From the NCBI GenBank assembly GCA_020852965.1, contig JADYZV010000069.1, forward strand, positions 1 to 50,961: a stretch of 50,961 nucleotides of DNA, read 5' to 3'. The DNA comes from Pirellulaceae bacterium. Lineage in GTDB: Bacteria; Planctomycetota; Planctomycetia; Pirellulales; Pirellulaceae. Numbering within the stretch: the first letter of the stretch is position 1; every line of letters starts with the position of its first letter. This document shows, one piece after another, positions 9,155 through 16,996 of the stretch. The notes below the pieces were generated by a model that was not told where the DNA came from, made no database searches, and was given only the letters and a program-made list of their open reading frames with translations. A program made the translations under genes and the position numbers.

Positions 9155-10639
9155 ATGGTTCTACGAAATTTCAACCGCAGCATGCTAGCATTGGCGGTCG
9201 CCGCCTGGTGTGCTCTGCCCGTTTGGGGACAGATCAGTCCAACTGCCGAGCCGGGAAAGAATTTCTTGAAGCCGCCTCCCATGCCCGAAGCTCCTTACAG
9301 TTTGCAGCAGCTCGATGCCACCGGGCCTCTCTTTCCCGGACAACGATACGATGGCAGCGACTTTTTAGAGGCTCCAGCTCCAGTCGTTTCGGCTGAGCAA
9401 GCCATCGGTGCGGAGACTTTTGGTGGAGACTATTCGCTGCCAGGAATGTTACAACTGGCCTCCGCCAACAATCCAACACTCCGGCAAGCGCAACTGCAGA
9501 TCTCTGCACAGACGGCCAAGGCACTGCAGGCCGGGCTCTATCCCAATCCAATACTCAACTATATCGGCGAGCAGATCGGAGTTAATGGGACTGCGGGCGA
9601 ATTTCAGGGAATGAGTGTTCAGCAGCGGTTCGTGACGGCTCAAAAACTCCAATTGAGCCGCGAAAAGTATATGCGCCGCGCCCACGTTAGCGAACACCAA
9701 GCCATGGTTCAGCAATTCCGCGTCTGCAATGATGTGCGAATTCATTTTTATCGCACTTTGGCCTCGTGGCAGATTGCGGTCATGCGCAGTGAATTGCTGA
9801 AGACAGCTGAGGACATGGCGGTCACAGCCCGCGAGCTCTATAACCAAGGACAAGCGAACCGACCCGACGTCCATCGTTCAAACGTTGCTCTGCAACGGGC
9901 TCGCTTGGATGTACTACAAGCGGAGAATCACTACCGAGAACAGTTCCGTCGGCTAACTTCATTGGTGGGTGTCGAGCTGGCCGTTGCTCCGCTGGTGGGG
10001 CAGCTTATGCCAGAGGGAGAGGCGATTACTTATGACGAAGCCTTGGCTAGCTTGATGACCGAAAGTCCTGAGCTAATGGTTGCGCGTGCCAAGTTGGCGG
10101 CTGACGGTGCGGCACTGCGTCGCGAACAAGTGGAGTGGGTGCCCGATATCGTCGCTCGGGGCGGTTCCGGCTACAACTTCGACGCACAGCAGGCTACCGC
10201 CCTGGCTGGCGTCTCGCTCGAGATTCCGCTCTTCGATCGCAATCAAGGGACGATACGCCAGGCCCAAGTGGATATGATGCGTCAGCAGTCTGAAATCCGA
10301 CGAGTGGAACTCGAACTTCAACAGCGACTGGCGAATACTTACCAGCAATATCTTACATCGTTGCAGATGGCGACTGAGTACGGACGGGTAATTGTTCCTG
10401 AATCGAAACTGGCCTACGAAGGGTTTTTGAAAAGCTATAAAGACAATCGCGTCGACTGGCCCGAAGTACTAGCTGCTCAGCACGAGTATTTTGATGTTCG
10501 CCTGACTGAAATCCAGCAACTGGAAGAGGCCCGCGCCAATGAAGTCCTGGTCCGCGGGTTCCTCTTACACGGTGGGCTAATGGCGGCCGAAGGTCCGACA
10601 CCACCTGGGCATATTGATGCGGTACCAAAGCCGCGTTAA
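9155..10639 (+). CDS. TolC-family outer-membrane efflux protein (CusC/CzcC-like)
   Basis: About 494 residues. The N-terminal signal peptide (LALAVAAWCALPVWG) is followed by a Pro-rich segment and two long coiled-coil repeats typical of outer-membrane efflux factors (LRQAQLQISAQTAKALQAG; an EIPLFDRNQGTIRQAQ motif in the second repeat). It would form the trimeric channel for an RND pump or export metal delivered by the ATPase. The open frame starts at 8963, but the first 64 codons do not look like this family. ATG 9155 places the signal peptide at the N terminus, with GGAG upstream. It lies between copA and the multicopper oxidase, probably in one transcript. Confidence 0.88.
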   Translation: MVLRNFNRSMLALAVAAWCALPVWGQISPTAEPGKNFLKPPPMPEAPYSLQQLDATGPLFPGQRYDGSDFLEAPAPVVSAEQAIGAETFGGDYSLPGMLQLASANNPTLRQAQLQISAQTAKALQAGLYPNPILNYIGEQIGVNGTAGEFQGMSVQQRFVTAQKLQLSREKYMRRAHVSEHQAMVQQFRVCNDVRIHFYRTLASWQIAVMRSELLKTAEDMAVTARELYNQGQANRPDVHRSNVALQRARLDVLQAENHYREQFRRLTSLVGVELAVAPLVGQLMPEGEAITYDEALASLMTESPELMVARAKLAADGAALRREQVEWVPDIVARGGSGYNFDAQQATALAGVSLEIPLFDRNQGTIRQAQVDMMRQQSEIRRVELELQQRLANTYQQYLTSLQMATEYGRVIVPESKLAYEGFLKSYKDNRVDWPEVLAAQHEYFDVRLTEIQQLEEARANEVLVRGFLLHGGLMAAEGPTPPGHIDAVPKPR

Positions 10640-10745
10640 CAGTCACTGCGTTACGTTACTTGTGTTGGTTTGGAAACCGACAACTCGTTCCATGTCATGG
10701 AATGTCTAACCAGTTGGAAACATCCCGACCCAGGAGACCTTAAGC

Positions 10746-12116
10746 ATGAGCCATCCAGAGGACCGTCGTCACTTCCTGAAAACCACTTCACTGGTCGCCG
10801 CAGGAGGGTTAGCCAGCGGAATCATCTCAAGTAGCGCCAAAGCCCAGCCTCCGTTGCATACTCCCTCTGAGCACCAAGGGCATGCTGGACCAACGCCAGA
10901 GGTGCCAGAAGGTTCGGACGTACAAGCTGAGTACGAGGGCTTTTCACGCTTCAAGCCAAGTCGCGGCAACGATCCTGACTCGGATTTCTATCTTGGAAAG
11001 CGTGTGCCGGGCTTTCGCAGCGCTGACGCCGCGCCAGTTCCGTTTGAAGCTCCGGATTTAGCCAAGTTGCCGTGGAAAATGGTCCGCGGGGCGAAGGAGT
11101 TTCATTTGGTGCCAATGGCCGTCGAACGCGAATTCCTGCCGGGCTACAAGATGAATGTCTATGGCTACAACGACACGATGCCTGGACCGACCATCGAAGT
11201 TAATCAAGGTGACCGCGTGCGCATCGTCGTGACCAACGAATTGCCTGAAGACACTTACGTGCATTGGCATGGATTCGAATTGCCTGTCCAATACGATGGG
11301 AGTGCGGAACTGACCCAAGAGCCGATCAAGCCGGGAAAAACATTCGTCTATGAGTTTGACGTGCATGAAGAGGGTACTTTCTTTTACCATTCTCATGTCG
11401 CCATGCAGGAAGCATTCGGTATGGTGGGCTGGTTCATCGTGCATCCCCAAAAAGTCTTTGACCCACCAGTTGATCGTGACTTCGGTTTGATTTTCCAGAA
11501 CTTCTTTATCGAACCGAATCAGACGATCGCAGATAGCTGGCGGATGGATTGGAATTGGCACACGATCAACGGTCGCAGCGGACCCTACACAACGCCGTTG
11601 GTCGTCAAACATGGGGAGCGAGTGAGAGTTCGATTAATGAACTTTGCACCCATGCAGCATCACCCGATTCACTTGCACGGACACACTTTCTGGGTAACCG
11701 GCCATGAAGGAGCCCGTGCTCCCAAAACTGCCTGGATACCTCGCAACAATGTCCTGGTCGGCATCGCTCAAGCGACGGACTTCGAGTTCGTCGCCAATAA
11801 TCCTGGCGACTGGATGTTTCATTGCCACATGGTGCATCACATGATGAACCACATGACTCGACAAGTCGGCCCTCGCATGCGTCAGAACGTGTCAGTGGAC
11901 CAGTACCTTGCCAACGTCACCAGTCGTCCACGGGTCGACGCTACGCGCAACGATCCAGGCTTCGCTACGCCGGGATACCCTCAAGAGATGAAGGGTATGA
12001 ACATGTCCGATCAAATGATGAAGAAGATCTGGGAACGCAGGGAGGTCCAAGGAATGCGTGCCATGTGGCCGATGTCGATCATGGGTCTGATGACCGCTTT
12101 ACGCGTGCTCCCCTAA
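10746..12116 (+). CDS. Multicopper oxidase, C terminus cut by an in-frame TAA
   Basis: A 456-residue multicopper oxidase, exported by a Tat-type signal (RRHFLKTT plus a hydrophobic stretch). All copper motifs are intact: HWHG (173), HSH (215-217), HPIHLHGH (306-313) and HCHMVHH (from 359). Enzymes of this type oxidise Cu(I) or phenolics in the periplasm. Met/His-rich tails (MKGMNMSDQMMKK) fit copper handling. The ATG follows AGGAGACC. The reading frame ends at TAA 12114-12116 yet continues open for another 45 codons of convincing C-terminal sequence, so the stop looks like a recent nonsense change of a Glu codon. The lost part lies beyond all copper ligands, so the truncated enzyme may still fold. 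Confidence 0.88.
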   Translation: MSHPEDRRHFLKTTSLVAAGGLASGIISSSAKAQPPLHTPSEHQGHAGPTPEVPEGSDVQAEYEGFSRFKPSRGNDPDSDFYLGKRVPGFRSADAAPVPFEAPDLAKLPWKMVRGAKEFHLVPMAVEREFLPGYKMNVYGYNDTMPGPTIEVNQGDRVRIVVTNELPEDTYVHWHGFELPVQYDGSAELTQEPIKPGKTFVYEFDVHEEGTFFYHSHVAMQEAFGMVGWFIVHPQKVFDPPVDRDFGLIFQNFFIEPNQTIADSWRMDWNWHTINGRSGPYTTPLVVKHGERVRVRLMNFAPMQHHPIHLHGHTFWVTGHEGARAPKTAWIPRNNVLVGIAQATDFEFVANNPGDWMFHCHMVHHMMNHMTRQVGPRMRQNVSVDQYLANVTSRPRVDATRNDPGFATPGYPQEMKGMNMSDQMMKKIWERREVQGMRAMWPMSIMGLMTALRVLP

Positions 12117-12254
12117 GACTTGTATCACAAGGTGATGGAGACCGACGAAGCGATCGAAAAAGGGAGCGTCTTTGAAGAAATCGTTCGCCGCTTCGGCAAT
12201 CCCGATGCGTACGAACCCGGCCATATGAAGATGATGCCCGGGATGAAGATGTAG
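12117..12254 (+). pseudogene. Severed C-terminal tail of the multicopper oxidase
   Basis: In the same frame as the oxidase and directly after its TAA, this encodes 45 residues: DLYHKVMETDEAIEKG, a helical segment, then a Met-rich end (HMKMMPGMKM) and TAG. Together with the upstream VLP it reads VLP-x-DLYHKV, where x was probably Glu (GAA to TAA). It has no start of its own. Confidence 0.7.
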
Positions 12255-12497
12255 GGTCGATGGTTGTCTCCACTTTGTCGTCCGACCGTAGATTGTTCAC
12301 CGGAGCCAACGTCCAGCATGCTCAGCCACGGTGACTCGCATTCCAGAGAATGGCAAAGGCAGAGGCCGGCCGTGCGCCTCCGCAAGGGGCTCGCACATAC
12401 TTGCCTTTAGGGGAGTCCACGTTCTGGCGAACGTAGCTACGACGGTTATTTCCCGCACGATGCTTAATTGAGACATTCCACCGGGATCTAGGGCACT
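12255..12497. other. Gap between the oxidase tail and the csoR promoter
   Basis: No gene or recognisable repeat. Short frames here are antisense to each other and lack ribosome sites. Confidence 0.4.
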
Positions 12498-12526
12498 TTG
12501 CCAATCCGATCGCTTGTGGCTACAAT
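12498..12526 (+). promoter_or_regulatory. Predicted sigma-70 promoter of csoR
   Basis: TTGCCA (12498-12503), a 17-base spacer and TACAAT (12521-12526). The predicted operator starts six bases after the -10 element, where a bound repressor would block the polymerase. Confidence 0.55.
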
Positions 12527-12531
12527 CTGCG

Positions 12532-12546
12532 TACCCCTTGCCGGTA
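12532..12546. promoter_or_regulatory. Predicted CsoR operator at csoR (autoregulation)
   Basis: GTACC-N7-GGTAT, matching the sites at 6469, 24333 and 29721. It lies 40 bases upstream of the csoR start and just downstream of its -10 box. Confidence 0.65.
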
Positions 12547-12585
12547 TTCCCATCATTTTCACGCTGTTATTTGAATCTTGCCCCC

Positions 12586-12873
12586 ATGTTGTCTGATGAC
12601 GAGAAAAAACGGGTACTACATCGTCTAAGTCGAATTGGTGGTCAGGTTGAAGCCGTCGGCAGGATGATTGAAAGCGATAGTTATTGCGTCGATGTGCTGA
12701 TGCAACTCTCGGCTGCCACGGGAGCGCTAGCAAAGGTTGGGCAAATCGTACTGGAGAATCATCTTCAGACTTGTATCCGCGAAGCAATGAGCAGCGGTTC
12801 GAAAACGGACCAGGATGAAAAGATCCAAGAACTGGTCAAGCTCTTTCGCAAATACGCTAACGTCATCGAATAA
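12586..12873 (+). CDS. csoR: CsoR-family copper-sensing repressor
   Basis: A 95-residue all-helical repressor of the CsoR/RcnR (DUF156) family. The copper-binding fingerprint is present: Cys34, His59 and Cys63, the Cys-His-Cys set that binds Cu(I) and releases the protein from DNA. The N terminus reads KKRVLHRLSRIGGQVEAVGRMIE, typical of the DNA-binding helix 1. The frame is open from 12514, but ATG 12586 gives the family length and leaves the operator and promoter upstream. The gene stands after the copper operon with its own promoter, and its predicted sites lie upstream of several genes in this window. Confidence 0.93.
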   Translation: MLSDDEKKRVLHRLSRIGGQVEAVGRMIESDSYCVDVLMQLSAATGALAKVGQIVLENHLQTCIREAMSSGSKTDQDEKIQELVKLFRKYANVIE

Positions 12874-12975
12874 TTGACGTATCGAAAGAGTTCCCAAATT
12901 CTTTCGTGACAATGTGAAGATCTACGGGCTGGCAGCATCTAACTACCACTGACCGAGCGACTTCTACTGAAGTTG

Positions 12976-14532
12976 ATGCTTCCTTTCTGGGACTGCGACC
13001 GGTACCGCTCAGCCACCAACTATGTGACTTCTCCAACGATGTTCCATCTCTTCAAGAAGGCGATCGCCGATCGCTGGCATCGGCTTTCGATTAGCCGACA
13101 ACTATTGATCTTCGTCAATACTGTCTTGACAGTCCTGGTAGTACTGTTTCTCTCGATGGACTATCGGATTCGAATGTCACAGCACCTGCATGAAAAGCAA
13201 GTCGCACTTTCTGAGGAAGCGAAAACGATTTTCGAATCCTTTTTGCATGTTGAGAAGATCGGGGGAAACGCGATTCAACACCTCCTAGATAATATTTGCG
13301 CTCGCATGAATGCCTCAGATTCTCCTGGACATCATATTGCTGCTGAGTGGCAGGGACGAGAATATCAGGCACAATCGCATGGACACGCTTCGTCGGAAAT
13401 GATGGCAGCTCTGAAAGGGGGAAAGACTGAAACCCAACAAGCCTCGTTGATTCGAGATCGCATCGTAGTAGGGGAGTTTCGCGGAACGCAAGGTGCCGTG
13501 TATGTCTCGGAAGATCGTGGGGCAATCGTGGGAGAGATACGACATTTGTTGATTCTACAGACGGTTGCTGTCCTGTTGATGGGAACGGCTGCCGCTTTCG
13601 TCGTCAATGCCGTTTTGAGACAACTGATCGCAAAACCAATTCGTGGCTTCGTGAACGCTCTGCAAAGTGTCGCAGATGGCAATTTGACTGTCATCGCCAG
13701 CACACGCAGCTGCAAAGAACTCGGTTACCTAGCCGACCAGATAAACGTAATGACCAAAAAACTACGCAATACGGCTCAGGACCATCGAGTACACATGGAG
13801 AAAGCACGACAGATTCAAAGGCATTTGCTTCCAAAGAGCAATGGTCTTAGCGGAATAGCGGTTGCGGATTTGTTCGAGCCCGCCGAAGAGGTTGGAGGTG
13901 ACTACTATGACGTCATCCCACTGCCAGAGCAAAAGTACTTGTTGTGTCTGGCAGACGTCGCAGGCCACGGTGTACCAGCGGCGATGGCAGCAACGGTCAT
14001 CAAATCGCTGGTATTGGAGGCGATCCAATTCACTACGAGCCCAGCAGAAATGCTGACACGCATCAATCGTCGCTATGCAGAAATCATAATGCCGGGCCAT
14101 TTTGCAACGATGGTCGTGCTTGTCATCGACACCATCAACATGACCCTAAGTTGCGCCAGCGCGGGGCATGAGCCCCCATTCATTCAGCAAAGTGGGCTAC
14201 CGGTCGAACGTCTACTAACTGGCGGGCTGGTACTCGGAGTCAACGAAGAAGTTTGTTACGATGAAGAGACACGTTCTGTGGCTATGGGCACTCGAGTACT
14301 TCTTGTATCAGACGGCGTAACCGAAGCCTTTGATCCAGAGGACAATCAGTTTGGAACTGAGAGAATTAGCGAGGCGTTGCAAGAGTTGTCGGCTGATTGT
14401 GATATCAATGACGTTGTTCATAACCTCAAGAGTCGATTGTCTAAGTTTCGTGGGACGCGACCAGCGTTTGATGACACGACATTGCTGGCCGTTGAACTTC
14501 AGACGCCCACCAACGATGAACTATGTGCGTGA
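12976..14532 (+). CDS. Membrane PP2C phosphatase with HAMP domain (SpoIIE/RsbU type)
   Basis: About 518 residues. There are two membrane helices (LLIFVNTVLTVLVVLFLSM near residue 45; LLILQTVAVLLMGTAAAFVV near residue 195) around an extracytoplasmic sensor region, then a HAMP linker, a short coiled coil (MEKARQIQRHLLPKS) and a PP2C-type SpoIIE catalytic domain. Metal-binding Asp motifs are present: GGDYYDV, ADVAGHG, SDGVTEAF and DDTTLL. Such phosphatases control sigma-factor or anti-anti-sigma partner switches. Possible starts are TTG 12973, ATG 12976 and ATG 13039; the last also keeps the first helix. Its 3' end overlaps the convergent GNAT gene by 12 bases. What it senses is unknown; proximity to csoR hints at metal stress. 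Confidence 0.85.
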   Translation: MLPFWDCDRYRSATNYVTSPTMFHLFKKAIADRWHRLSISRQLLIFVNTVLTVLVVLFLSMDYRIRMSQHLHEKQVALSEEAKTIFESFLHVEKIGGNAIQHLLDNICARMNASDSPGHHIAAEWQGREYQAQSHGHASSEMMAALKGGKTETQQASLIRDRIVVGEFRGTQGAVYVSEDRGAIVGEIRHLLILQTVAVLLMGTAAAFVVNAVLRQLIAKPIRGFVNALQSVADGNLTVIASTRSCKELGYLADQINVMTKKLRNTAQDHRVHMEKARQIQRHLLPKSNGLSGIAVADLFEPAEEVGGDYYDVIPLPEQKYLLCLADVAGHGVPAAMAATVIKSLVLEAIQFTTSPAEMLTRINRRYAEIIMPGHFATMVVLVIDTINMTLSCASAGHEPPFIQQSGLPVERLLTGGLVLGVNEEVCYDEETRSVAMGTRVLLVSDGVTEAFDPEDNQFGTERISEALQELSADCDINDVVHNLKSRLSKFRGTRPAFDDTTLLAVELQTPTNDELCA

Positions 14533-15189
14533 ACTTCTGCGATCGCCTGTGTAGCGCCCCAAATAGACTGTATCGAATACTGGTGATGGCGGGTAGCCAG
14601 CGAATGAGAACCTGCCGCATTTGAACAGCCATGCGCAACCCACATACTGAAAACCCATTCGTCGAACAGCGATTAGCGCGCTCTCATTGGTGGCATCTGT
14701 GGTAAGTATCAGGCGGGTTACACCGTCAGCGGAAAGCGATGGCTCGAGTCCGCTCATTAGGGCTCCATAGAGTCTTCTTCCACGGAATTGCGACATCACA
14801 AACACGTTATGAACGAAGGCCGTGTCCTCTGGCATCGTAATCGGAAGTCCAGCTTGTAGATCGCCATTGTGATTAAATGTGGCGGGAATGTCACCGATCG
14901 CTACCCATGCGAAGGCCGCAAGTGCGCCTTGGAAGAGAATCGCGTAGCAATAGGCCCTTCCATCTTCCAGATCCTTTTGCCGCGATGTCGTGAATAGTTG
15001 CGGATGTAGCTCGATTAACTCACTAAATCGTTCGACGGTTATCTCGACAAATTCGAACTCGATTGGTAACAGAGTCGGACGGATTTGAGCCAACTCGACA
15101 CCAAATACGTAGCTAATATCTGCCGTGCCGAGCCGTCGAATGACGCGATACGGTAGGTAACGTAGCTGCGTTATTAAGCCCATACGCAT
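14521..15189 (-). CDS. GNAT-family acetyltransferase
   Basis: A 222-residue protein. The C-terminal half has a GNAT-like core: an acyl-CoA-binding loop (QFRGRRLYGALM) after a beta strand (FVHNVFVM), then LILTTDATNESALIAVRRMGFQYVG, the usual motif B region. The N-terminal 90 residues are less typical. Either M1 or M3 could be the start. It converges with the phosphatase gene and is followed upstream on the same strand by a small lipoprotein. The substrate cannot be inferred. Confidence 0.7.
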   Translation of the reverse strand: MRMGLITQLRYLPYRVIRRLGTADISYVFGVELAQIRPTLLPIEFEFVEITVERFSELIELHPQLFTTSRQKDLEDGRAYCYAILFQGALAAFAWVAIGDIPATFNHNGDLQAGLPITMPEDTAFVHNVFVMSQFRGRRLYGALMSGLEPSLSADGVTRLILTTDATNESALIAVRRMGFQYVGCAWLFKCGRFSFAGYPPSPVFDTVYLGRYTGDRRSSRT

Positions 15190-15210
15190 GTTCTCAAGTT
15201 TGTCGTAGAG

Positions 15211-15501
15211 TTAGTGGCAACAACTTCCACCGGATTTACTTTCCGTCGCTTGACTTGTCGATGAGGCGGTGGGACTTCGGTAGTCGTCCGTCGATGCTGA
15301 CGGATACATCGTGTTTTGTTCTACCGCTGGCACACTCGTGTCATACTTGATGTTGGCAACACTGCGTTTGACAGTCTCCTGTGCCGCACCTTGCTGAGCG
15401 ATGGAACTGACTCGTCGCTGCGGCATTGCACATCCGGCGCTGAAGAATAAACTTGAGATCAATCCCATTGCCGGAAGCATTCCATTCGATCGTATTTTCA
15501 T
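15211..15501 (-). CDS. Small lipoprotein with C-terminal CCH
   Basis: A 96-residue protein with a lipoprotein signal peptide (GLISSLFFSAGC, lipobox ending at Cys24), a low-complexity Ser/Thr/Ala body and a C-terminal GGSCCH that could bind a soft metal. It would be anchored to a membrane facing the periplasm. ATG start; AAGGATG-type spacing lies upstream. It sits between the GNAT gene and repeat copy A in a minus-strand series. Function unknown, but the terminal CCH fits the metal theme. Confidence 0.7.
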   Translation of the reverse strand: MKIRSNGMLPAMGLISSLFFSAGCAMPQRRVSSIAQQGAAQETVKRSVANIKYDTSVPAVEQNTMYPSASTDDYRSPTASSTSQATESKSGGSCCH

Positions 15502-15650
15502 CGTGACATCCTTGTCGTTTTGATAGGGGTTTGCGTTGTCGCATACTGAGTCAACGGAAACTCTGTGAATAATAAAGGGCAGGGGCGGCGTGATGCGTCA
15601 TCACACCAGATGGCGTGAATCCTCAGGACACCGCCCCCGCGAAAGCTAGT

Positions 15651-15722
15651 TGGGAGTGGAGGAGTCGGGAGTGGAGGAGCGGTCATTCCCATCTTCTCCA
15701 CTCCCAACTCCCGTCTCCCAGC
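15651..15722. repeat. GGGAGT palindromic repeat, copy A (intergenic, abuts a stop codon)
   Basis: A purine arm of GGGAGTGGAGGAG units (15651-15680), an 11-base spacer and a complementary pyrimidine arm (15692-15722) that can fold into a long hairpin. On the minus strand it begins four bases after the stop of the triple-module protein. The edge CCCAGCTTGA is shared with copy H. Confidence 0.8.
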
Positions 15723-15726
15723 TTGA

Positions 15727-16899
15727 CTACCGAAGCGTAGGAGCTTGTACTCCTTGTGATTTCAAAACAGCCAAGTACTTCTGTGGTTCCGCTGCAATCT
15801 TCTTTGCGCAACCAGGGCAGCAGATGTATATCGCTTTGCCATCCGCATTGACTTTGTAGGGGCCACCCATCGCATCAAGTGGTTCGTCCATGACAGGGCA
15901 TTGCTTTTGGGCAGCGATGAACGGAGCGTCTGCCGCGGTTACTTTAAAGACGCCTTCGCGCTCTTGTTCTGTTCCAACCGGAACACTCCCAGCTCCTCGA
16001 CTCCCAGACTCCCCTTCTCCCCGGCTCCCACCTTCTTCCCCGTAGACCAACGCCAAGTACTTCGCTGGCTCGGCTTGAATCTTCTTCACGCAGCCTTTGC
16101 AACACAGGTAGATTGGCTTGTCACCGACCATGACCTTAATCGGAGTCCCCATACTCCCCAATGATTCATCCATCACAGGACACTTGCCTTGTTTGGCGAT
16201 CAGCGCCGCATCGGCTGCGGTTGCCGTAGACACAAGAACTTCAATTCGACCGGATGCATATTTGGCTGGGTTTGACTGGATCGCGTTCACACATCCGCTA
16301 CAGCATGCGAACACAGTCTGTCCATTGACATTGACTGCGACTGGGGCACCCATGCTACCCAATGGCTTGCCACTGACCGGACAAATTTTCTGACGAGCGA
16401 TAGCAGCGGCGGCAAGCTGTTGCTCGCTGGCGGGGACCGTTGACACCTCTTGCAGATTAAGTGTTTGGCTGCCGATGCCCGGCAGTCCCACTAATTGTAA
16501 GTTCATTTCGATTTGGCGACCCGCAATCTGTGACAGATTTACGGGAGCAGAAAGGCCGCCTTTGCCATCGGGCAAAAGATCATAGCGGTATCGTTTGGCG
16601 TTGCCTTCGATCCGCAATGACGCCGCCCCCCGGCCACTTTCGACCGACAATGGCTGACCGTTGCGATCGAAGGCAAACAACTGAATACCTCCCTGTGAGA
16701 CGAGCGTTTCCAATTGAAGTGAGCCTGAGTGCCTTAGCGTTCCACCATGCGGTCCCTGTTGTGGCGCCGATGGCAACTGTCCCGGCATTGCGTGTTGATG
16801 ACCTTGGGCCTCATGAACCGACTGAGCATCAGCAACGAGTGGGCAGACCGCAACTAACATCCCTGTCAGCATCAATGGTTTAAGCGAGTTGTAGATCAT
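15727..16899 (-). CDS. Secreted protein with three Cys-rich CPV...GSMG...CCxGC modules
   Basis: A 390-residue secreted protein (signal peptide up to VADAQ). After a His/Met-bearing N-terminal domain it has three copies of a roughly 45-residue module (about 165-212, 233-282, 328-375): CPV[SM], then G-SMG-P, then a beta hairpin ending in CC-x-GC and a helix ending NPAKY/EPAKYL. The pattern resembles TRASH/YHS-type metal-binding folds. Related modules occur in the proteins at 38350 and 45425. Repeat copy B is inserted in frame between modules two and three and encodes a Gly/Ser/Glu linker. ATG 16899 is preceded by GGAG; the longer open frame upstream lacks such support. It lies 97 bases after the cusA-like gene, probably in the same operon. 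Confidence 0.8.
   Translation of the reverse strand: MIYNSLKPLMLTGMLVAVCPLVADAQSVHEAQGHQHAMPGQLPSAPQQGPHGGTLRHSGSLQLETLVSQGGIQLFAFDRNGQPLSVESGRGAASLRIEGNAKRYRYDLLPDGKGGLSAPVNLSQIAGRQIEMNLQLVGLPGIGSQTLNLQEVSTVPASEQQLAAAAIARQKICPVSGKPLGSMGAPVAVNVNGQTVFACCSGCVNAIQSNPAKYASGRIEVLVSTATAADAALIAKQGKCPVMDESLGSMGTPIKVMVGDKPIYLCCKGCVKKIQAEPAKYLALVYGEEGGSRGEGESGSRGAGSVPVGTEQEREGVFKVTAADAPFIAAQKQCPVMDEPLDAMGGPYKVNADGKAIYICCPGCAKKIAAEPQKYLAVLKSQGVQAPTLR
15984..16041. repeat. GGGAGT repeat, copy B (single arm, in frame)
   Basis: A pyrimidine arm on the plus strand, so the minus-strand gene reads it as Gly/Ser/Glu/Arg residues (GGSRGEGESGSRGAG). It lies between two folded Cys modules, where a linker is tolerated. 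No second arm is evident. Confidence 0.75.
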
Positions 16900-16996
16900 C
16901 CTTGTTCTCCATATTCTCGTGATGAAACTATTCCAAAGGCCCCTGCGACTCTTGGATGCACGAAGGAACCAATCCTTCACGGCAATTCGAAAATTT

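Noticed and set aside
11058-11612. 184-codon frame antisense to the multicopper oxidase
   Set aside because: Fully explained by the codon pattern of the opposite strand; no family features.
12114-12116. Recoding of TAA (selenocysteine, pyrrolysine or alternative code)
   Set aside because: Sec and Pyl use TGA and TAG; TAA is used as a normal stop in other genes here (e.g. 2366-2368). A nonsense change is simpler.
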